DNA of 64,000 nt from Bradyrhizobium sp. CSS354 (GTDB lineage Bacteria; Pseudomonadota; Alphaproteobacteria; Rhizobiales; Xanthobacteraceae), in contig NZ_JAACFU010000020.1 of the NCBI RefSeq assembly GCF_029051725.1, forward strand, positions 1-64,000, read 5' to 3'. How positions within the stretch are numbered: position 1 is the stretch's first letter; every line of letters starts with the position of its first letter. The translations under genes were made by a program, and so were the position numbers. Under the pieces are notes generated by a model, which was not told the origin of the DNA, did not search any database, and saw only the letters and a list, made by a program, of their open reading frames with translations. Positions 6,707 through 15,700 of the stretch are shown piece by piece.

Positions 6707-8317
6707 ATGCTCACCGAAGCCAGCACCTACGACGAACTCTATGGCAATTTCCGCTGGGAGATCCCGGCGCGCTTCAACATGGCGGAGGCCTGCTGTGATC
6801 GCCATGCTGACGGCACTGGCCGGTTGGCGCTGGTCTATGTCGACGAGAACGGCGCCATCACGCGCACATCCTTCGACGAGGTCGCGGAGATGTCGCGCCG
6901 CTTCGCCAATGTGCTGAAGGCGGATGGTCTTGCCCGCGGCGACCGCGTCGCGGTGTTCCTGTCGCAGTCGCTGGAGCTGCCGATCGCACACATGGCGGCG
7001 TTCCGTTCGGCGATGATCTCCATTCCGCTGTTCGCATTGTTCGGCGAAGACGCGCTGGAATTCCGTCTGTCGAACTCGCAGGCCAGGGCGATCGTCACCG
7101 ACGAGGGTGGCTGGGAGAAGCTTTCGAAGATTCGCGACCGTCTGCCGGAGCTGAAGAATGTCTACATCGTTGGCGAACGAACGCCGGCGGGCACGACTTC
7201 GTTCTGGAATTCGGTCAAGGCTGCATCGCCCGACTTCACGCTGGTGGACACGTCTGCGGACGATCCCGCGCTGATCATCTACACCTCGGGCACGACAGGC
7301 AATCCGAAGGGCGCACTGCATGCGCATCGCGTCGTGCTCGGTCATCTTCCCAATGTCGAGATGTGCCACAACTTCCTGCCGCGCCCCGGCGATCTGATGT
7401 GGACGCCGGCGGACTGGGCCTGGATCGGCGGCCTCATCAACGGCCTGTTCGCGTTCTGGTATCACGGCATCCCCCTGGTAGGTCACCGCGCGCGAAAGTT
7501 CGAGCCGCAGGCGGCGATGCAGATGATGGCCGATCTCGGCGTGCGCAATGTCTTCCTGCCGCCGACCGCGCTGAAGCTGATGCGACAGGCCGGGGTGACG
7601 CATCCGGGCGTCAGGCTGCGCAGCATCTTTACCGGCGGCGAGTCCCTCGGCGGCGAGATGCTCGGCTGGGTGCGCGAGACTTTCGGCATCGACGCGCATG
7701 AGGTGTTTGGCCAGACCGAATGCAATCTCGTGATCGGCAGCAACGCGAATCTGTTTCCGATCCGCCCCGGTTCGATGGGCAAGGCGACGCCGGGTTTCGA
7801 CGTCCGCATCGTCAACGACAGAGGCGAGGAGCAGCCGCGTGGCCAGCGCGGCATCATCGGCGTGCGCCAGCCCTGTCCTTGCACGATGCTCGAATATTGG
7901 CGCAATCCGGACGCCACGGCGAAGAAATATGCCGGCGAGTTCCTGCTCACCGGCGATCTCGGCGTGCAGGACGAGGACGGCTACTTCTGGTACGTCAGCC
8001 GCGAGGACGACGTCATCACCACCGCCGGCTATCGCGTCGGCCCGTCCGAGATCGAGCACACGCTGATGAAGCATCCGGCGGTCGCGATGGCGGCAGTGGT
8101 CGGCATTCCCGATCCGATCCGCACCGAATCGATCAAGGCCTGGATCGTGCTGCGCCCGGGCTTCGCCGCCGGCGACGCACTCGCGCGCGAGATCCAGGAA
8201 TTCGTCAAGGTGCAACTCGCCGCCCACGAATATCCAAGATTCGTGGAGTTCGCGGAGACACTGCCGATGACCGCCACCGGAAAGGTGCTGCGGCGCGAGC
8301 TGCGGACGAGGGGTTAG
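6707..8317 (+). CDS. AMP-dependent acyl-CoA synthetase
   Basis: A 536-residue ANL-superfamily ligase that activates a carboxylic acid through an acyl-AMP and transfers it to CoA. The phosphate-binding loop YTSGTTGNPKG spans residues 192-202. Further motifs are GQTECN (A5 region), GDLGVQDEDGYFWYVSREDDVI (A7/A8 hinge) and the C-terminal catalytic Lys526 in TGKVLRREL. Sequence around RFNMAEACCDRHADG resembles acetyl/medium-chain synthetases (Acs/AcsM group); the exact acid is unknown. Nine bases separate it from the MarR gene, so the two are probably co-transcribed, and the regulator may control it. Confidence 0.92.
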   Translation: MLTEASTYDELYGNFRWEIPARFNMAEACCDRHADGTGRLALVYVDENGAITRTSFDEVAEMSRRFANVLKADGLARGDRVAVFLSQSLELPIAHMAAFRSAMISIPLFALFGEDALEFRLSNSQARAIVTDEGGWEKLSKIRDRLPELKNVYIVGERTPAGTTSFWNSVKAASPDFTLVDTSADDPALIIYTSGTTGNPKGALHAHRVVLGHLPNVEMCHNFLPRPGDLMWTPADWAWIGGLINGLFAFWYHGIPLVGHRARKFEPQAAMQMMADLGVRNVFLPPTALKLMRQAGVTHPGVRLRSIFTGGESLGGEMLGWVRETFGIDAHEVFGQTECNLVIGSNANLFPIRPGSMGKATPGFDVRIVNDRGEEQPRGQRGIIGVRQPCPCTMLEYWRNPDATAKKYAGEFLLTGDLGVQDEDGYFWYVSREDDVITTAGYRVGPSEIEHTLMKHPAVAMAAVVGIPDPIRTESIKAWIVLRPGFAAGDALAREIQEFVKVQLAAHEYPRFVEFAETLPMTATGKVLRRELRTRG

Positions 8318-8326
8318 CTTCCTGTA

Positions 8327-8794
8327 ATGGCAAAGACGTCTCAAGCCGCGGGGCTTCACCCCGCCTCACTTGCGAAGCTGCACGATCTCGATGCGGCGCT
8401 GGAGCTCATGTATTACGGCTGGCGCGGGATGACACTCGAAGCCGATGCGTATCTCGCCAAGCAGGGACTGTCGCGCCCGCACCATCGCATTCTCTACGTA
8501 GTGGCGCGCCGGCCCGATATCGCGATCGGCTCGCTGATCGAGATCCTCGGCATTTCCAAGCAGGCCCTGAACCGGCCGCTCAATTTGTTGCTGGAGCGCA
8601 AGCTCCTGACCTCGAAACGCTCGCCCGAGCAGCATCGCTCGAAGCTGCTGCGCCTGACCGCCGCGGGGCAGCGCATCGAGCAGCGTGCATCGGACCACGA
8701 GCGCAAGGTGCTGCGCGAGGCGTTCGATCGCGTCGGAGCGACAGGTGCGGCTGCGTGGATGGGCGTCATGGAGGCGATCGCCGACACCAACTGA
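8327..8794 (+). CDS. MarR-family transcriptional regulator
   Basis: A 155-residue winged-helix regulator. The DNA-binding core is LSRPHHRILYVVARRPDIAIGSLIEILGISKQALNRPLNLLLERKLL, followed by a charged wing (TSKRSPEQHRSKLLRLTAAG), as in MarR proteins that sense aromatic or acyl-CoA ligands. It immediately follows the acyl-CoA synthetase and probably regulates that unit; this is inferred from position only. Length is normal. Confidence 0.88.
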   Translation: MAKTSQAAGLHPASLAKLHDLDAALELMYYGWRGMTLEADAYLAKQGLSRPHHRILYVVARRPDIAIGSLIEILGISKQALNRPLNLLLERKLLTSKRSPEQHRSKLLRLTAAGQRIEQRASDHERKVLREAFDRVGATGAAAWMGVMEAIADTN

Positions 8795-8875
8795 CAATTC
8801 CTGAAGTCAACATGGTTGACATGAGGAGCGGGCTTTGCCACTTTCCTGGCCAACGAGCCGAGGGAGGGCTCCGCC

Positions 8876-9319
8876 ATGCGTCTTTCGGATATCGTCCTGC
8901 TCCTCAACGCGCTCTGGTTCGGCGGCGCCTTCATCCAGTTCAGCATTGCGCAAGCCAACACGCTGAAGATTCTGGTGCCGCGGGAAGAGCGCGCCAATCC
9001 GATCGCGCCGACATTGTCGGCCAGCGTGGCATTCCTCGGCGGCATCAATCTGCCGATCGGCCTTCTGTCGCTCTATCTTCTGGCAGCCCGTCCGGTTTTC
9101 TTCCAGCCGGTCGAAGCGCAGCTGGCGCTGTTCCTGTTCTTTGCCGCCTGCCATTTCAGCCAGTTCGCCTACAACCTTCCGGTCCTGCTGCGCGGAGGAC
9201 GCGTCGGGGTGGCTTACTGGCCCGTGTTGAAGGGCCCGATGCTCAGGATCTTCGTCATCGACGCGGTCTTGTTCGTGGCCAATCTGGGTGCGGCGCTTCT
9301 CCTCGCGTCGCGCTCCTGA
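8876..9319 (+). CDS. Four-helix membrane protein of unknown function
   Basis: A 147-residue hydrophobic protein with four predicted membrane segments, near residues 5-23, 45-67, 80-103 and 120-143. No catalytic motif is recognised. GGAGGG lies 9 bases before the ATG. It follows the MarR gene by 81 bases on the same strand and ends directly against the histidine kinase gene on the other strand (stops adjacent). Possibly a DoxX- or DUF-type small integral membrane protein; function cannot be assigned. Confidence 0.7.
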   Translation: MRLSDIVLLLNALWFGGAFIQFSIAQANTLKILVPREERANPIAPTLSASVAFLGGINLPIGLLSLYLLAARPVFFQPVEAQLALFLFFAACHFSQFAYNLPVLLRGGRVGVAYWPVLKGPMLRIFVIDAVLFVANLGAALLLASRS

Positions 9320-11548
9320 CTACCGCGACGGCTTCGACAGCGCGGATCGCAGCATCGCGGCGAGGTCTCGCCGCCGGAACGGCTTGGTCAGGATGCGGGC
9401 ATCGCCGATCCCGTCGGGCGCCTTGACCGGATTTTGGCTGTAGCCGGAAGTGAAGAGCACCTTGAGCCCGGGCCGCAGCTGGATCGCTTGCCTGGCTAGC
9501 TCCGGCCCGAACATGCCGCCGGGCATCACGACGTCGGTGAACAGCAGGTCGATGTCCCCGGGCTGGCGCAACAAGTCGAGCGCCTCCGGGCCGCTCGCCG
9601 CCGTGATGACGCGGTAGCCGAGGGTCTTCAGCTCGCTTTCGACATAGGTCCGAACCATGTCGTTATCTTCGACGACGAGAATGGTCTCGTTTCCTTCGCG
9701 CGTGACGATCCCTTCGGCGGGTGAGAGATCCTCGTTCAGCGGCGTGGCCAGGCGGGGGAAGTACAGCCTGACGGTGCTGCCTTGTCTCGGCGCGGACTGC
9801 ATCTGCACCAATCCGCCGGACTGCCGCGCAAACCCGTAGACCATGCTCAGGCCGAGCCCGGTTCCCTTGCCTACCTCCTTGGTGGTGAAGAACGGCTCGA
9901 ACGCCCGGCTCGCCACCTCGGCGGTCATGCCGCTGCCGGTGTCGGTCACGGCCACCATGACATAGTCGCCCGGTCGCGGCTCGCCGTTGACGTCAAGGTC
10001 GGACTCACCGAGCGAAGCGTTGCGCGCCTCGATGGTCAGCCTGCCGCCCAACGGCATGACATCGCGCGCGTTGAGCACGAGATTGAGCAGCGCCGTCGTC
10101 AGCTGGCCGGGATCGACGCTGGTCAACCCCACATCCGGTTCGAGCACGAAGGCGCATTCGATGTGCTCGCCCAGCGGCCGGCGCAACAACGCCTCCATCT
10201 CCTGAATATTCTCGCTGATGTCGATGTCCCGCGGCCTCAGGGGCTGCTTGCGCGCGAAGGCGAGCAGGCTCCGCGTCAGGTCGGAGCCGCGCTCGGCTGC
10301 CGTCGCGATGTCGCCGGCGATCCGGTGCAACTCCGTGTTCCCCGCCAGCCTGTCGGCAAGGTGCTCCGAATTGCCGAGAATGACGGTAAGGAGGTTGTTG
10401 AAGTCATGTGCCACGCCGCCGGTGAGCTGGCCCATGGCCTCCATCTTCTGGGATTGGCTGAGCTTCTGGTTGAGGTCCGCGATGGCCGCGCGTTGCTGCT
10501 CGAGCGACTCGGCCGTGCCATTGAGCAGGGTCATCAATCCGCCCAGCTCGCCGCGCGGATGGGGAGGGGGAATTCGCGCGCTGAGATCGCCGAGCCCGAG
10601 CCTCTTCGCCATGTTGGCGAGCCGCCCGACCTGGCGCCCGACGCTCACGGTTGCGAGGATCCATACGCCGGCCAGCAGCAGCAGCAAGGCCACCGCGAGG
10701 ATCGCCATGTCCTCGTAGAGCCGGCGATTCGCCGCCGCGACCAATCCGTCCTTGGAGCGTCCGACCAGGATATAGAGGCCGGCATCACGGATCGAAGGCG
10801 AGTGGGCGACGGCCCAGACCTGCGTGCGGCCGTCGCGATCGGTCACTTCTTGATATGCATCTTGATCGGGAGCCGTCGCGAAGCGGAGCAGGTCGGATCC
10901 CGCAATCGACGCGCCCAGGGGCGCGGTCCAGCCGGCTGTCGAGGGGGCGACGAGAACGGTGCCCTTGGCGTCGATGAGCAGGATATCCTTCTCGGCGAGC
11001 AGCCGCTTGTGGTGAAACTCGGCGAATTTGCGCAGGTTGAATGAGGCGAGCAGCACCAGCTTCAGTGCGCCCGCCTCCGATCGCACCGGATATGCGATCT
11101 GGAGCACCGATATTCCGGTCAGCCGGCCGAATACCGGCTCAACCACGACGCTGCGCGAGACCAGGGCCTGCTTGAAATAGGCGCGATCCCTCAGGTCGAG
11201 GGTGCGGTTGGTCCGCAGCGAGTCGCAGAACAGGCTGCCGTCCGGATCGATGGTCAGGATTCCCGTGAACTGAGGGTATTCCTCGCGCACATCCGACAGA
11301 AACGCCGAGCACGCCGCCTTGTCGCGCGTGTCGAGGTCGCGCGCGCGGGCCAGACCGTAGTGAAGCTGCGCAGTGCCCTGAATCTTCTCGCCCAGATCGC
11401 TGGCAATGTCGTCGGCCGAAGCCGCCAGATTGGCCAAGGCGGCGTTGATTTCACTGCTCCGGTTCTGCACGAAACGCAGCCCGACGAGGCTCGCCGGCAC
11501 CAGCATGGCCGCGATGACGAGTATCAGTAGCCGGGTACGCAAGCTCAT
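9320..11548 (-). CDS. Hybrid sensor histidine kinase with receiver domain
   Basis: A 742-residue membrane sensor. A first membrane helix (residues 7-27) and a second near 283-303 bracket a periplasmic Cache-like sensing region with FTGILTIDPDGSLFCDS and RDRAYFKQAL. HAMP follows (about 303-355). HisKA has phospho-acceptor His381 in GGVAHDFNNLL, HATPase has N, G1 (DTGSGM) and G2 (GKGTGLGLSMVYG) boxes, and a C-terminal receiver carries Asp672 in FTDVVMPGG. The receiver probably reverses or relays phosphate. No partner regulator is adjacent. The ligand is unknown; Cache domains often bind small acids or amines. Confidence 0.93.
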   Translation of the reverse strand: MSLRTRLLILVIAAMLVPASLVGLRFVQNRSSEINAALANLAASADDIASDLGEKIQGTAQLHYGLARARDLDTRDKAACSAFLSDVREEYPQFTGILTIDPDGSLFCDSLRTNRTLDLRDRAYFKQALVSRSVVVEPVFGRLTGISVLQIAYPVRSEAGALKLVLLASFNLRKFAEFHHKRLLAEKDILLIDAKGTVLVAPSTAGWTAPLGASIAGSDLLRFATAPDQDAYQEVTDRDGRTQVWAVAHSPSIRDAGLYILVGRSKDGLVAAANRRLYEDMAILAVALLLLLAGVWILATVSVGRQVGRLANMAKRLGLGDLSARIPPPHPRGELGGLMTLLNGTAESLEQQRAAIADLNQKLSQSQKMEAMGQLTGGVAHDFNNLLTVILGNSEHLADRLAGNTELHRIAGDIATAAERGSDLTRSLLAFARKQPLRPRDIDISENIQEMEALLRRPLGEHIECAFVLEPDVGLTSVDPGQLTTALLNLVLNARDVMPLGGRLTIEARNASLGESDLDVNGEPRPGDYVMVAVTDTGSGMTAEVASRAFEPFFTTKEVGKGTGLGLSMVYGFARQSGGLVQMQSAPRQGSTVRLYFPRLATPLNEDLSPAEGIVTREGNETILVVEDNDMVRTYVESELKTLGYRVITAASGPEALDLLRQPGDIDLLFTDVVMPGGMFGPELARQAIQLRPGLKVLFTSGYSQNPVKAPDGIGDARILTKPFRRRDLAAMLRSALSKPSR

Positions 11549-11862
11549 CGGTGGGACGGTCCATTCGGGTCATCGCGCGCTCGTTCAAGGACCCAATTTG
11601 CGGCACCACCCTCGGCTCAGTCCATAGGCATCGGGCCGAAAAAGTCTCCGACGGGGAAAGATTTCGAGCCGCGTGCAGCAGGGATGAGCTTCCCGAACGA
11701 AGCGACGCTGACGGCGCGGTGGTTTCCCCGGGTCTGCGCCGGCGGCTTCGGGATACCGTCGTCCGGCCATCAACTCGCGCGTGCGTGCCGGCTGCGGGGA
11801 CGCTAAGATCGATGTCAATCCGCGTGCGACGGAGATCGCGCCGGCCAACGAGGAGGAAGCTG
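11549..11862. other. 314-bp divergent intergenic region
   Basis: This separates the kinase (minus) from the DUF2189-like gene (plus) and must hold both promoters. No convincing -35/-10 pair, operator or hairpin was recognised. Open frames here have no ribosome site and unnatural composition. Confidence 0.5.
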
Positions 11863-12636
11863 ATGTCCATTTCGGGCAAGGTCGATCCGGTGGTGCGTCC
11901 CGTCGCGGCGACCGACATCGCCGAGGCGCTGGGCGAGGGCCTGCGTGATTTCCAGGCGCTGCCGCTGTACGGCCTCTGCTTCGGTGCGCTCTACGCCGCC
12001 GGCGGAATCGCCATCATGCTGTGCTTCACCGCGTTCGGCATGGTCTATCTGGTCTATCCGTTGGCCGCCGGCTTCGCGCTGCTCGGGCCATTCGTGGCGA
12101 TCGGGCTGTATGAAGTCAGCCGCCGTCGCGAGCGCGGCGAGGCCATCTCGCTCGGCGCGATCTGGTCGGCCGTGCGCGCGCGCAGCGAGATCGGCTGGAT
12201 GGCCTTCGTCACGCTGTTCGTGTTCGTGGTCTGGATGTATCAGGTGCGGCTTCTGATCGCGCTGCTGCTTGGCCTGCATGCCTCGTTCTCGAGCCTACAG
12301 GAGTTCATGACGGTGGTGCTGACTACGAACGAGGGCTTGCTGTTCCTCGGCATCGGCAACGCGGTCGGCGCGCTGCTGTCGCTGATCTTGTTTTCCCTGA
12401 CCGTGGTGTCGTTTCCGCTGCTGCTCGACCGCGAGGTCGATTTCGTCACGGCGATGGTGACGAGCGTGCGCGCGGTCGTCGCCAGCCCGCTGCCGATGAT
12501 TGGCTGGGCCGCGGTGATCGTGATGGTCCTGATCGTGTCGGCGCTGCCGTATTTTCTGGGGCTGGTGGTGACGCTGCCCGTGCTCGGGCACGCGACCTGG
12601 CATCTTTATCGGCGGATCGTGGTGCCGGTGGCGTAA
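11863..12636 (+). CDS. DUF2189-like integral membrane protein
   Basis: A 257-residue membrane protein with about six hydrophobic segments (starting near residues 40, 70, 110, 130, 160 and 220) after a cytoplasmic N-terminus containing ALGEGLRDFQALPLYGLCFGALYAAGG. The arrangement resembles the DUF2189 family of uncharacterised rhizobial membrane proteins. Start ATG 11863 is fixed by GAGGAGG 7-13 bases upstream; the frame is open much further upstream but without any start signal. Function is unknown. Confidence 0.8.
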   Translation: MSISGKVDPVVRPVAATDIAEALGEGLRDFQALPLYGLCFGALYAAGGIAIMLCFTAFGMVYLVYPLAAGFALLGPFVAIGLYEVSRRRERGEAISLGAIWSAVRARSEIGWMAFVTLFVFVVWMYQVRLLIALLLGLHASFSSLQEFMTVVLTTNEGLLFLGIGNAVGALLSLILFSLTVVSFPLLLDREVDFVTAMVTSVRAVVASPLPMIGWAAVIVMVLIVSALPYFLGLVVTLPVLGHATWHLYRRIVVPVA

Positions 12637-12663
12637 CAGCGAGCCGGACGCAACGGCAGCGAG

Positions 12664-12855
12664 CTATTCGCCCGTTGCCAGCCGGCGCGAGCCGGATGAG
12701 GTCAGTTCGAGTTCGCCGAGGCGCCTGATCGCATAACCCAGATTGGTCAGGCGCTCACCGTGCGCTTGCGGAACTTCGCCTTGCGCCTTGCCCTTGCCGA
12801 TCTCGGCCAACGACGCAAATTCATCGGCGCTGAGCGCAACGCTGTTGTCTGTCAT
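12664..12855 (-). CDS. Small hypothetical protein
   Basis: A 63-residue soluble protein. Its ATG overlaps the stop of the upstream transglutaminase gene by one base (TGATG), which implies translational coupling and decides the start. The middle reads LGYAIRRLGELELTSSGSRRL, resembling the end of a winged-helix domain (LTxxGxxRL), but the protein is too short for a complete DNA-binding fold. Function is unknown. Confidence 0.7.
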   Translation of the reverse strand: MTDNSVALSADEFASLAEIGKGKAQGEVPQAHGERLTNLGYAIRRLGELELTSSGSRRLATGE

Positions 12856-13661
12856 CAGGCAACCTCGTCGGTCCATACCTTGAAATTGACCAGCTTATTC
12901 GGACCGAAGGTCTGTGTGATCGGGACGTCCGCGGCATCGCGTCCTTGTGCGATCAGCACGCGGCCGATCCGCGGCGTGTTGTTGCGGGGATCGAACATGT
13001 GCCAGCTTCCTCCGAGATAAGCCTCGAACCAGCCGGCGAAATCTCCCACAGCCCAGGGCTTCGGCGTGCCGATGTCGCTGAGATAGCCGGTGCAGTAGCG
13101 CGCCGGGATGTTCATGCAGCGGCAGAACGCGATGGCAAGATGGGCATAGTCGCGGCACACACCCTTGCCTTCGTCGTAGGCCTCCCGCGCCGTCTTGGTT
13201 GCGCGCGCGTGCTCATAGCCGAAAGCGATGTGACGATGAACGAAATCGCAGATGGCCTGGACCCGCGCCCAGCCCGGCTGGGTGTGCTCGAACAGTTTCC
13301 ATGCGATATCCGACAGGCGATCGGTCTCGCAGTAGCGGCTGCCGAGCAGATAGACGAGCGTGTCGGTCGGCAGCGCCTCGACGGCGTGCTGAGCCGCTTT
13401 CGGGAACACCGGGTCGGGCAGGCCGCTGTCGCTCACGACGCCGTCGCCGGCAAGGCGAAAGGCGCCGGCCGGCGCCACGATACGGCTGCACCAATTGCCG
13501 AAGAGGTCGCGATAGGGAGTGATCGGCACCGAGGGTCTGGTGGTCACCAGGTCGGGCACGATGACATCGGAGGCGCGCGTAAAGTGCGTGCCCAACACCA
13601 TGATCATAGGCGTGGGCTGCGGGAATTCGTACAGCATCTCAAACCCGACGCGGAGCTTCAT
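12855..13661 (-). CDS. Transglutaminase-like cysteine protease domain protein
   Basis: A 268-residue protein of the bacterial transglutaminase-like superfamily. The catalytic Cys lies in GKGVCRDYAHLAIAFCR; a downstream Trp-rich strand WFEAYLGGSWHMFDPRNN supplies the His and Asp positions in the usual C-H-D order. The N-terminal beta region (LRVGFEMLYEFPQPTPMIMVLG) is the family's immunoglobulin-like lead-in. Such enzymes usually act as proteases or amidases; substrate is unknown. There is a second family member at 17231-18139. It is coupled to the 63-residue protein downstream. Confidence 0.88.
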   Translation of the reverse strand: MKLRVGFEMLYEFPQPTPMIMVLGTHFTRASDVIVPDLVTTRPSVPITPYRDLFGNWCSRIVAPAGAFRLAGDGVVSDSGLPDPVFPKAAQHAVEALPTDTLVYLLGSRYCETDRLSDIAWKLFEHTQPGWARVQAICDFVHRHIAFGYEHARATKTAREAYDEGKGVCRDYAHLAIAFCRCMNIPARYCTGYLSDIGTPKPWAVGDFAGWFEAYLGGSWHMFDPRNNTPRIGRVLIAQGRDAADVPITQTFGPNKLVNFKVWTDEVA

Positions 13662-14023
13662 ACGATTTTCCCTTGGCTAAGCTCCCAACATGGCTACGAA
13701 GCCGCCGATCACAAGGCTTCGACGGCTTATTCGATCGCGCACGGCATTTGGCGCCTCAAAAGCGCGGCGCGGGCGAGAAAACGATAGCTAATTGCGGCGA
13801 TTGCGCGCACGGTGCCGATAATGTCGGAAAGACCTGTCGTCTCTGCGCTATGCAGCGCCACGACTATTCGCGCGACGTGAAGCGCCTCATTTCCTCGCAC
13901 CGGCGGAGCCGACTCATCGCGACGTCGCAACAGCGGTCGTTGCGCAGATTGCCCGCTCCAGCGGGTGAGTTGGACGCGGCAGCGCGTGCCGCGGACCTCT
14001 GAAGGTTTCACCGCGATTCGATC
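13662..14023. other. 362-bp region without a recognised gene
   Basis: Open frames on both strands here lack ribosome sites and recognisable domains. It contains the promoter region of the transglutaminase-like gene. Nothing else stands out. Confidence 0.5.
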
Positions 14024-14230
14024 ATGAGATCGAACGCCAACCGAAAGCACCAGATGCAAGCTCTCTCCCCACGACACGTCAAGACAGAAGAAGCGCTCCG
14101 GCTCGGCGTCGAGTCGGGCTGGTACGCGATCAAGGTCAGCGGGACCTTTGTCTCGGGCCCGCACGATTCGGAAGCGGATTGCAGTCGCAAGATCGACGAA
14201 ATCAATCCGCCGGTGAAGAAGAAGCGATGA
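14024..14230 (+). CDS. Small hypothetical protein
   Basis: A 68-residue basic protein whose second half, EALRLGVESGWYAIKVSGTFVSGPHDSEADCSRKIDEI, looks like a compact alpha/beta unit rather than random translation and is followed by a lysine tail PPVKKKR. ATG 14024 has no good ribosome site; ATG 14054 is an alternative. No family is recognised. Kept because composition and codon use look coding, unlike the flanking DNA. Confidence 0.5.
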   Translation: MRSNANRKHQMQALSPRHVKTEEALRLGVESGWYAIKVSGTFVSGPHDSEADCSRKIDEINPPVKKKR

Positions 14231-14248
14231 CGGCGCCGGGTTCGCCCG

Positions 14249-14761
14249 CTACGGCGTCTTGATACCCATCGCCTTCAACGCTTCCAGCATCTGCGCCGGC
14301 GGCGCCATCTTGATCTGCGGCGCCTTGCCCGTTTCCAGCAGGCTCTTCAGCCCTGACAGGATTGCGGGCCAGCCGGTGCGGCCGCCGGAAAGGATGTCGT
14401 CGCTGAGCGGGCGGTCGTGACGTTCGCTCATGGTGAGGCGGACGGCCTCGCCGGCTTGTTCGATCTCATAAGTCACAAGCGTCGTGCCGAGCTTTGCGAC
14501 GAGGTCGGGCCAGTTGACGTTCCACGTCACCGTCAGCTTGTTCGGCGGATCGTATTCGAACACATCGCCCGAGATGTGTTCCGAACCGTCGGGCGCGCGC
14601 ACGATGAATTTCCCGCCGAGTCTTGGCTCCATCTCAACTGCAAAGCCGGAAAAGTATTTGCGGCTGAACTCGGCGGAGGTCAGCGCCTCCCACACCTTGT
14701 CCGGCGTCGCGGCGATGTAAATCGTGTAGACGGTGAGCGGCTTGAACTGATCGAGGTTCAT
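14249..14761 (-). CDS. SRPBCC (AHSA1-type) domain protein 2
   Basis: A 170-residue START/Bet v1-like protein of the AHSA1 group. It shows IYIAATPDKVWEALTSAEFSRKYFSG, GGKFIVRAPDG, SGDVFEYDPPNKLTVTW and the C-terminal helix GWPAILSGLKSLLETGK. These proteins form a hydrophobic pocket; the ligand is unknown. It is a tandem paralogue of the next gene upstream, sharing the C-terminal helix almost exactly. Its start overlaps the upstream stop by 4 bases (ATGA), so translation is coupled. It is the last gene of an ArsR-SRPBCC-SRPBCC operon, with an extra C-terminal tail absent from the paralogue. Confidence 0.88.
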   Translation of the reverse strand: MNLDQFKPLTVYTIYIAATPDKVWEALTSAEFSRKYFSGFAVEMEPRLGGKFIVRAPDGSEHISGDVFEYDPPNKLTVTWNVNWPDLVAKLGTTLVTYEIEQAGEAVRLTMSERHDRPLSDDILSGGRTGWPAILSGLKSLLETGKAPQIKMAPPAQMLEALKAMGIKTP

Positions 14762-15228
14762 CTTGCATCGAATCCCTTGTTGAGGGCTGCGCGCGGAATG
14801 GCCAGCACCTTGCCACTTTCCAGCAGGCTCTTGAGACCGGACAGGATCGCCGGCCAGCCGTTGGAGACGGCGCCGAGATATTTGCCGTCTTCGACGAAGC
14901 CGTCATGCAGCACCGTCAAACGCACGAGCGAGCCGAACGGTTCGATGGTGAACACGACGCGGGATATCGGCTCACCGCGCAATTCCTCGTATTTCTGGTG
15001 CTTGAAGCTGTAGGACAACCGCCGCGGTGGATCGGCCTCGAGGATCTCGCCGGAATCGGTGGTCTCGCCGTCCAGCAGCAGCGCGAAAGGGGAGCCGATT
15101 TTCCAGTCGGATCTGACCTCGGCGCCGAACCAGTATTGCTTGCTGAACTCGCTTGATGTCAGCGCCTCCCACAGCCTCTCTGGCGTGGTCTCGATGTAGG
15201 TGACATAGACGAATTGCGGCTTACTCAT
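14758..15228 (-). CDS. SRPBCC (AHSA1-type) domain protein 1
   Basis: A 156-residue AHSA1-type protein, the first of two tandem copies. Motifs are VTYIETTPERLWEALTSSEF at the N-terminus, SDWKIGSPFALLLDG, and the C-terminal helix GWPAILSGLKSLLESGK. It starts inside the end of the ArsR gene (8-base overlap). This regulator-plus-effector pairing is widespread, and the SRPBCC protein is presumed to bind or process a small hydrophobic molecule sensed in the operon. Biochemical role is unknown. Confidence 0.88.
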   Translation of the reverse strand: MSKPQFVYVTYIETTPERLWEALTSSEFSKQYWFGAEVRSDWKIGSPFALLLDGETTDSGEILEADPPRRLSYSFKHQKYEELRGEPISRVVFTIEPFGSLVRLTVLHDGFVEDGKYLGAVSNGWPAILSGLKSLLESGKVLAIPRAALNKGFDAR

Positions 15229-15535
15229 CGCGCTTCTCCAACTGGCGTTTCAACTCGCCGAGTGCGGCGAGCTTGCCGCGCTCGAATTTCTTGATCCAGC
15301 GTTCGCCGATCTGATGGATCGGAACCGGATTGAGATAGTGCAGCTTCTCGCGGCCGTGCCTGAGCGTCGTGACCAGATTGGCCTGTTCCAGAATGGCAAG
15401 GTGCTTGGTCACCGCCTGGCGCGTCATCGCGAGACCTTCGCAGAGCTCGTTCAGCGTCTGGCCGTTCCTGGCGTGAAGCCTATCGAGCAGCGACCGTCGT
15501 GACGCATCGGCGAGCGCTTTGAAGACCTCATCCAT
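15221..15535 (-). CDS. ArsR-family HTH regulator of the SRPBCC operon
   Basis: A 104-residue winged-helix repressor: MDEVFKALADASRRSLLDRL, recognition helix MTRQAVTKHLAILEQANL, wing TTLRHGREKLHYLNP, and the HQIGERWIKKFE tail common in ArsR proteins paired with AHSA1 genes. It lacks Cys-rich metal sites, so a metal ligand is unlikely. ATG 15535 is chosen; an in-frame TTG upstream lies inside the operator palindrome. The operator ends 13 bases before the ATG, a position consistent with autorepression. Confidence 0.9.
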   Translation of the reverse strand: MDEVFKALADASRRSLLDRLHARNGQTLNELCEGLAMTRQAVTKHLAILEQANLVTTLRHGREKLHYLNPVPIHQIGERWIKKFERGKLAALGELKRQLEKRDE

Positions 15536-15547
15536 GGCGACGATAAT

Positions 15548-15567
15548 ATGCAACCATATGGTTGCAT
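15548..15567 (-). promoter_or_regulatory. Perfect 20-bp palindromic operator upstream of the ArsR-SRPBCC operon
   Basis: ATGCAACCATATGGTTGCAT is self-complementary over all 20 bases and lies immediately before the operon start codon. ArsR proteins paired with AHSA1 genes typically bind AACCA..TGGTT dyads, so this is very likely the autoregulatory operator overlapping the transcription start. Confidence 0.75.
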
Positions 15568-15700
15568 GTCAAGATGGTGGTGCGGCGCGCGATGCTCGTG
15601 TTCCTGCAGACGCCGGAGATGAAGACGTGGGGCTGCGGCGCTGGACGGACATTGAGTGTCATGCATTAATGCTCCGAACCGCTCTCAGCGAGTCCTCCCC

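Noticed and set aside
6359..8359. 666-residue open frame antisense to the acyl-CoA synthetase
   Set aside because: Shadow of a certain gene; no domain and no ribosome site.
13727..14164. 145-residue minus-strand open frame
   Set aside because: No domain, no ribosome site, and Arg/Ala/His-rich composition typical of non-coding frames.
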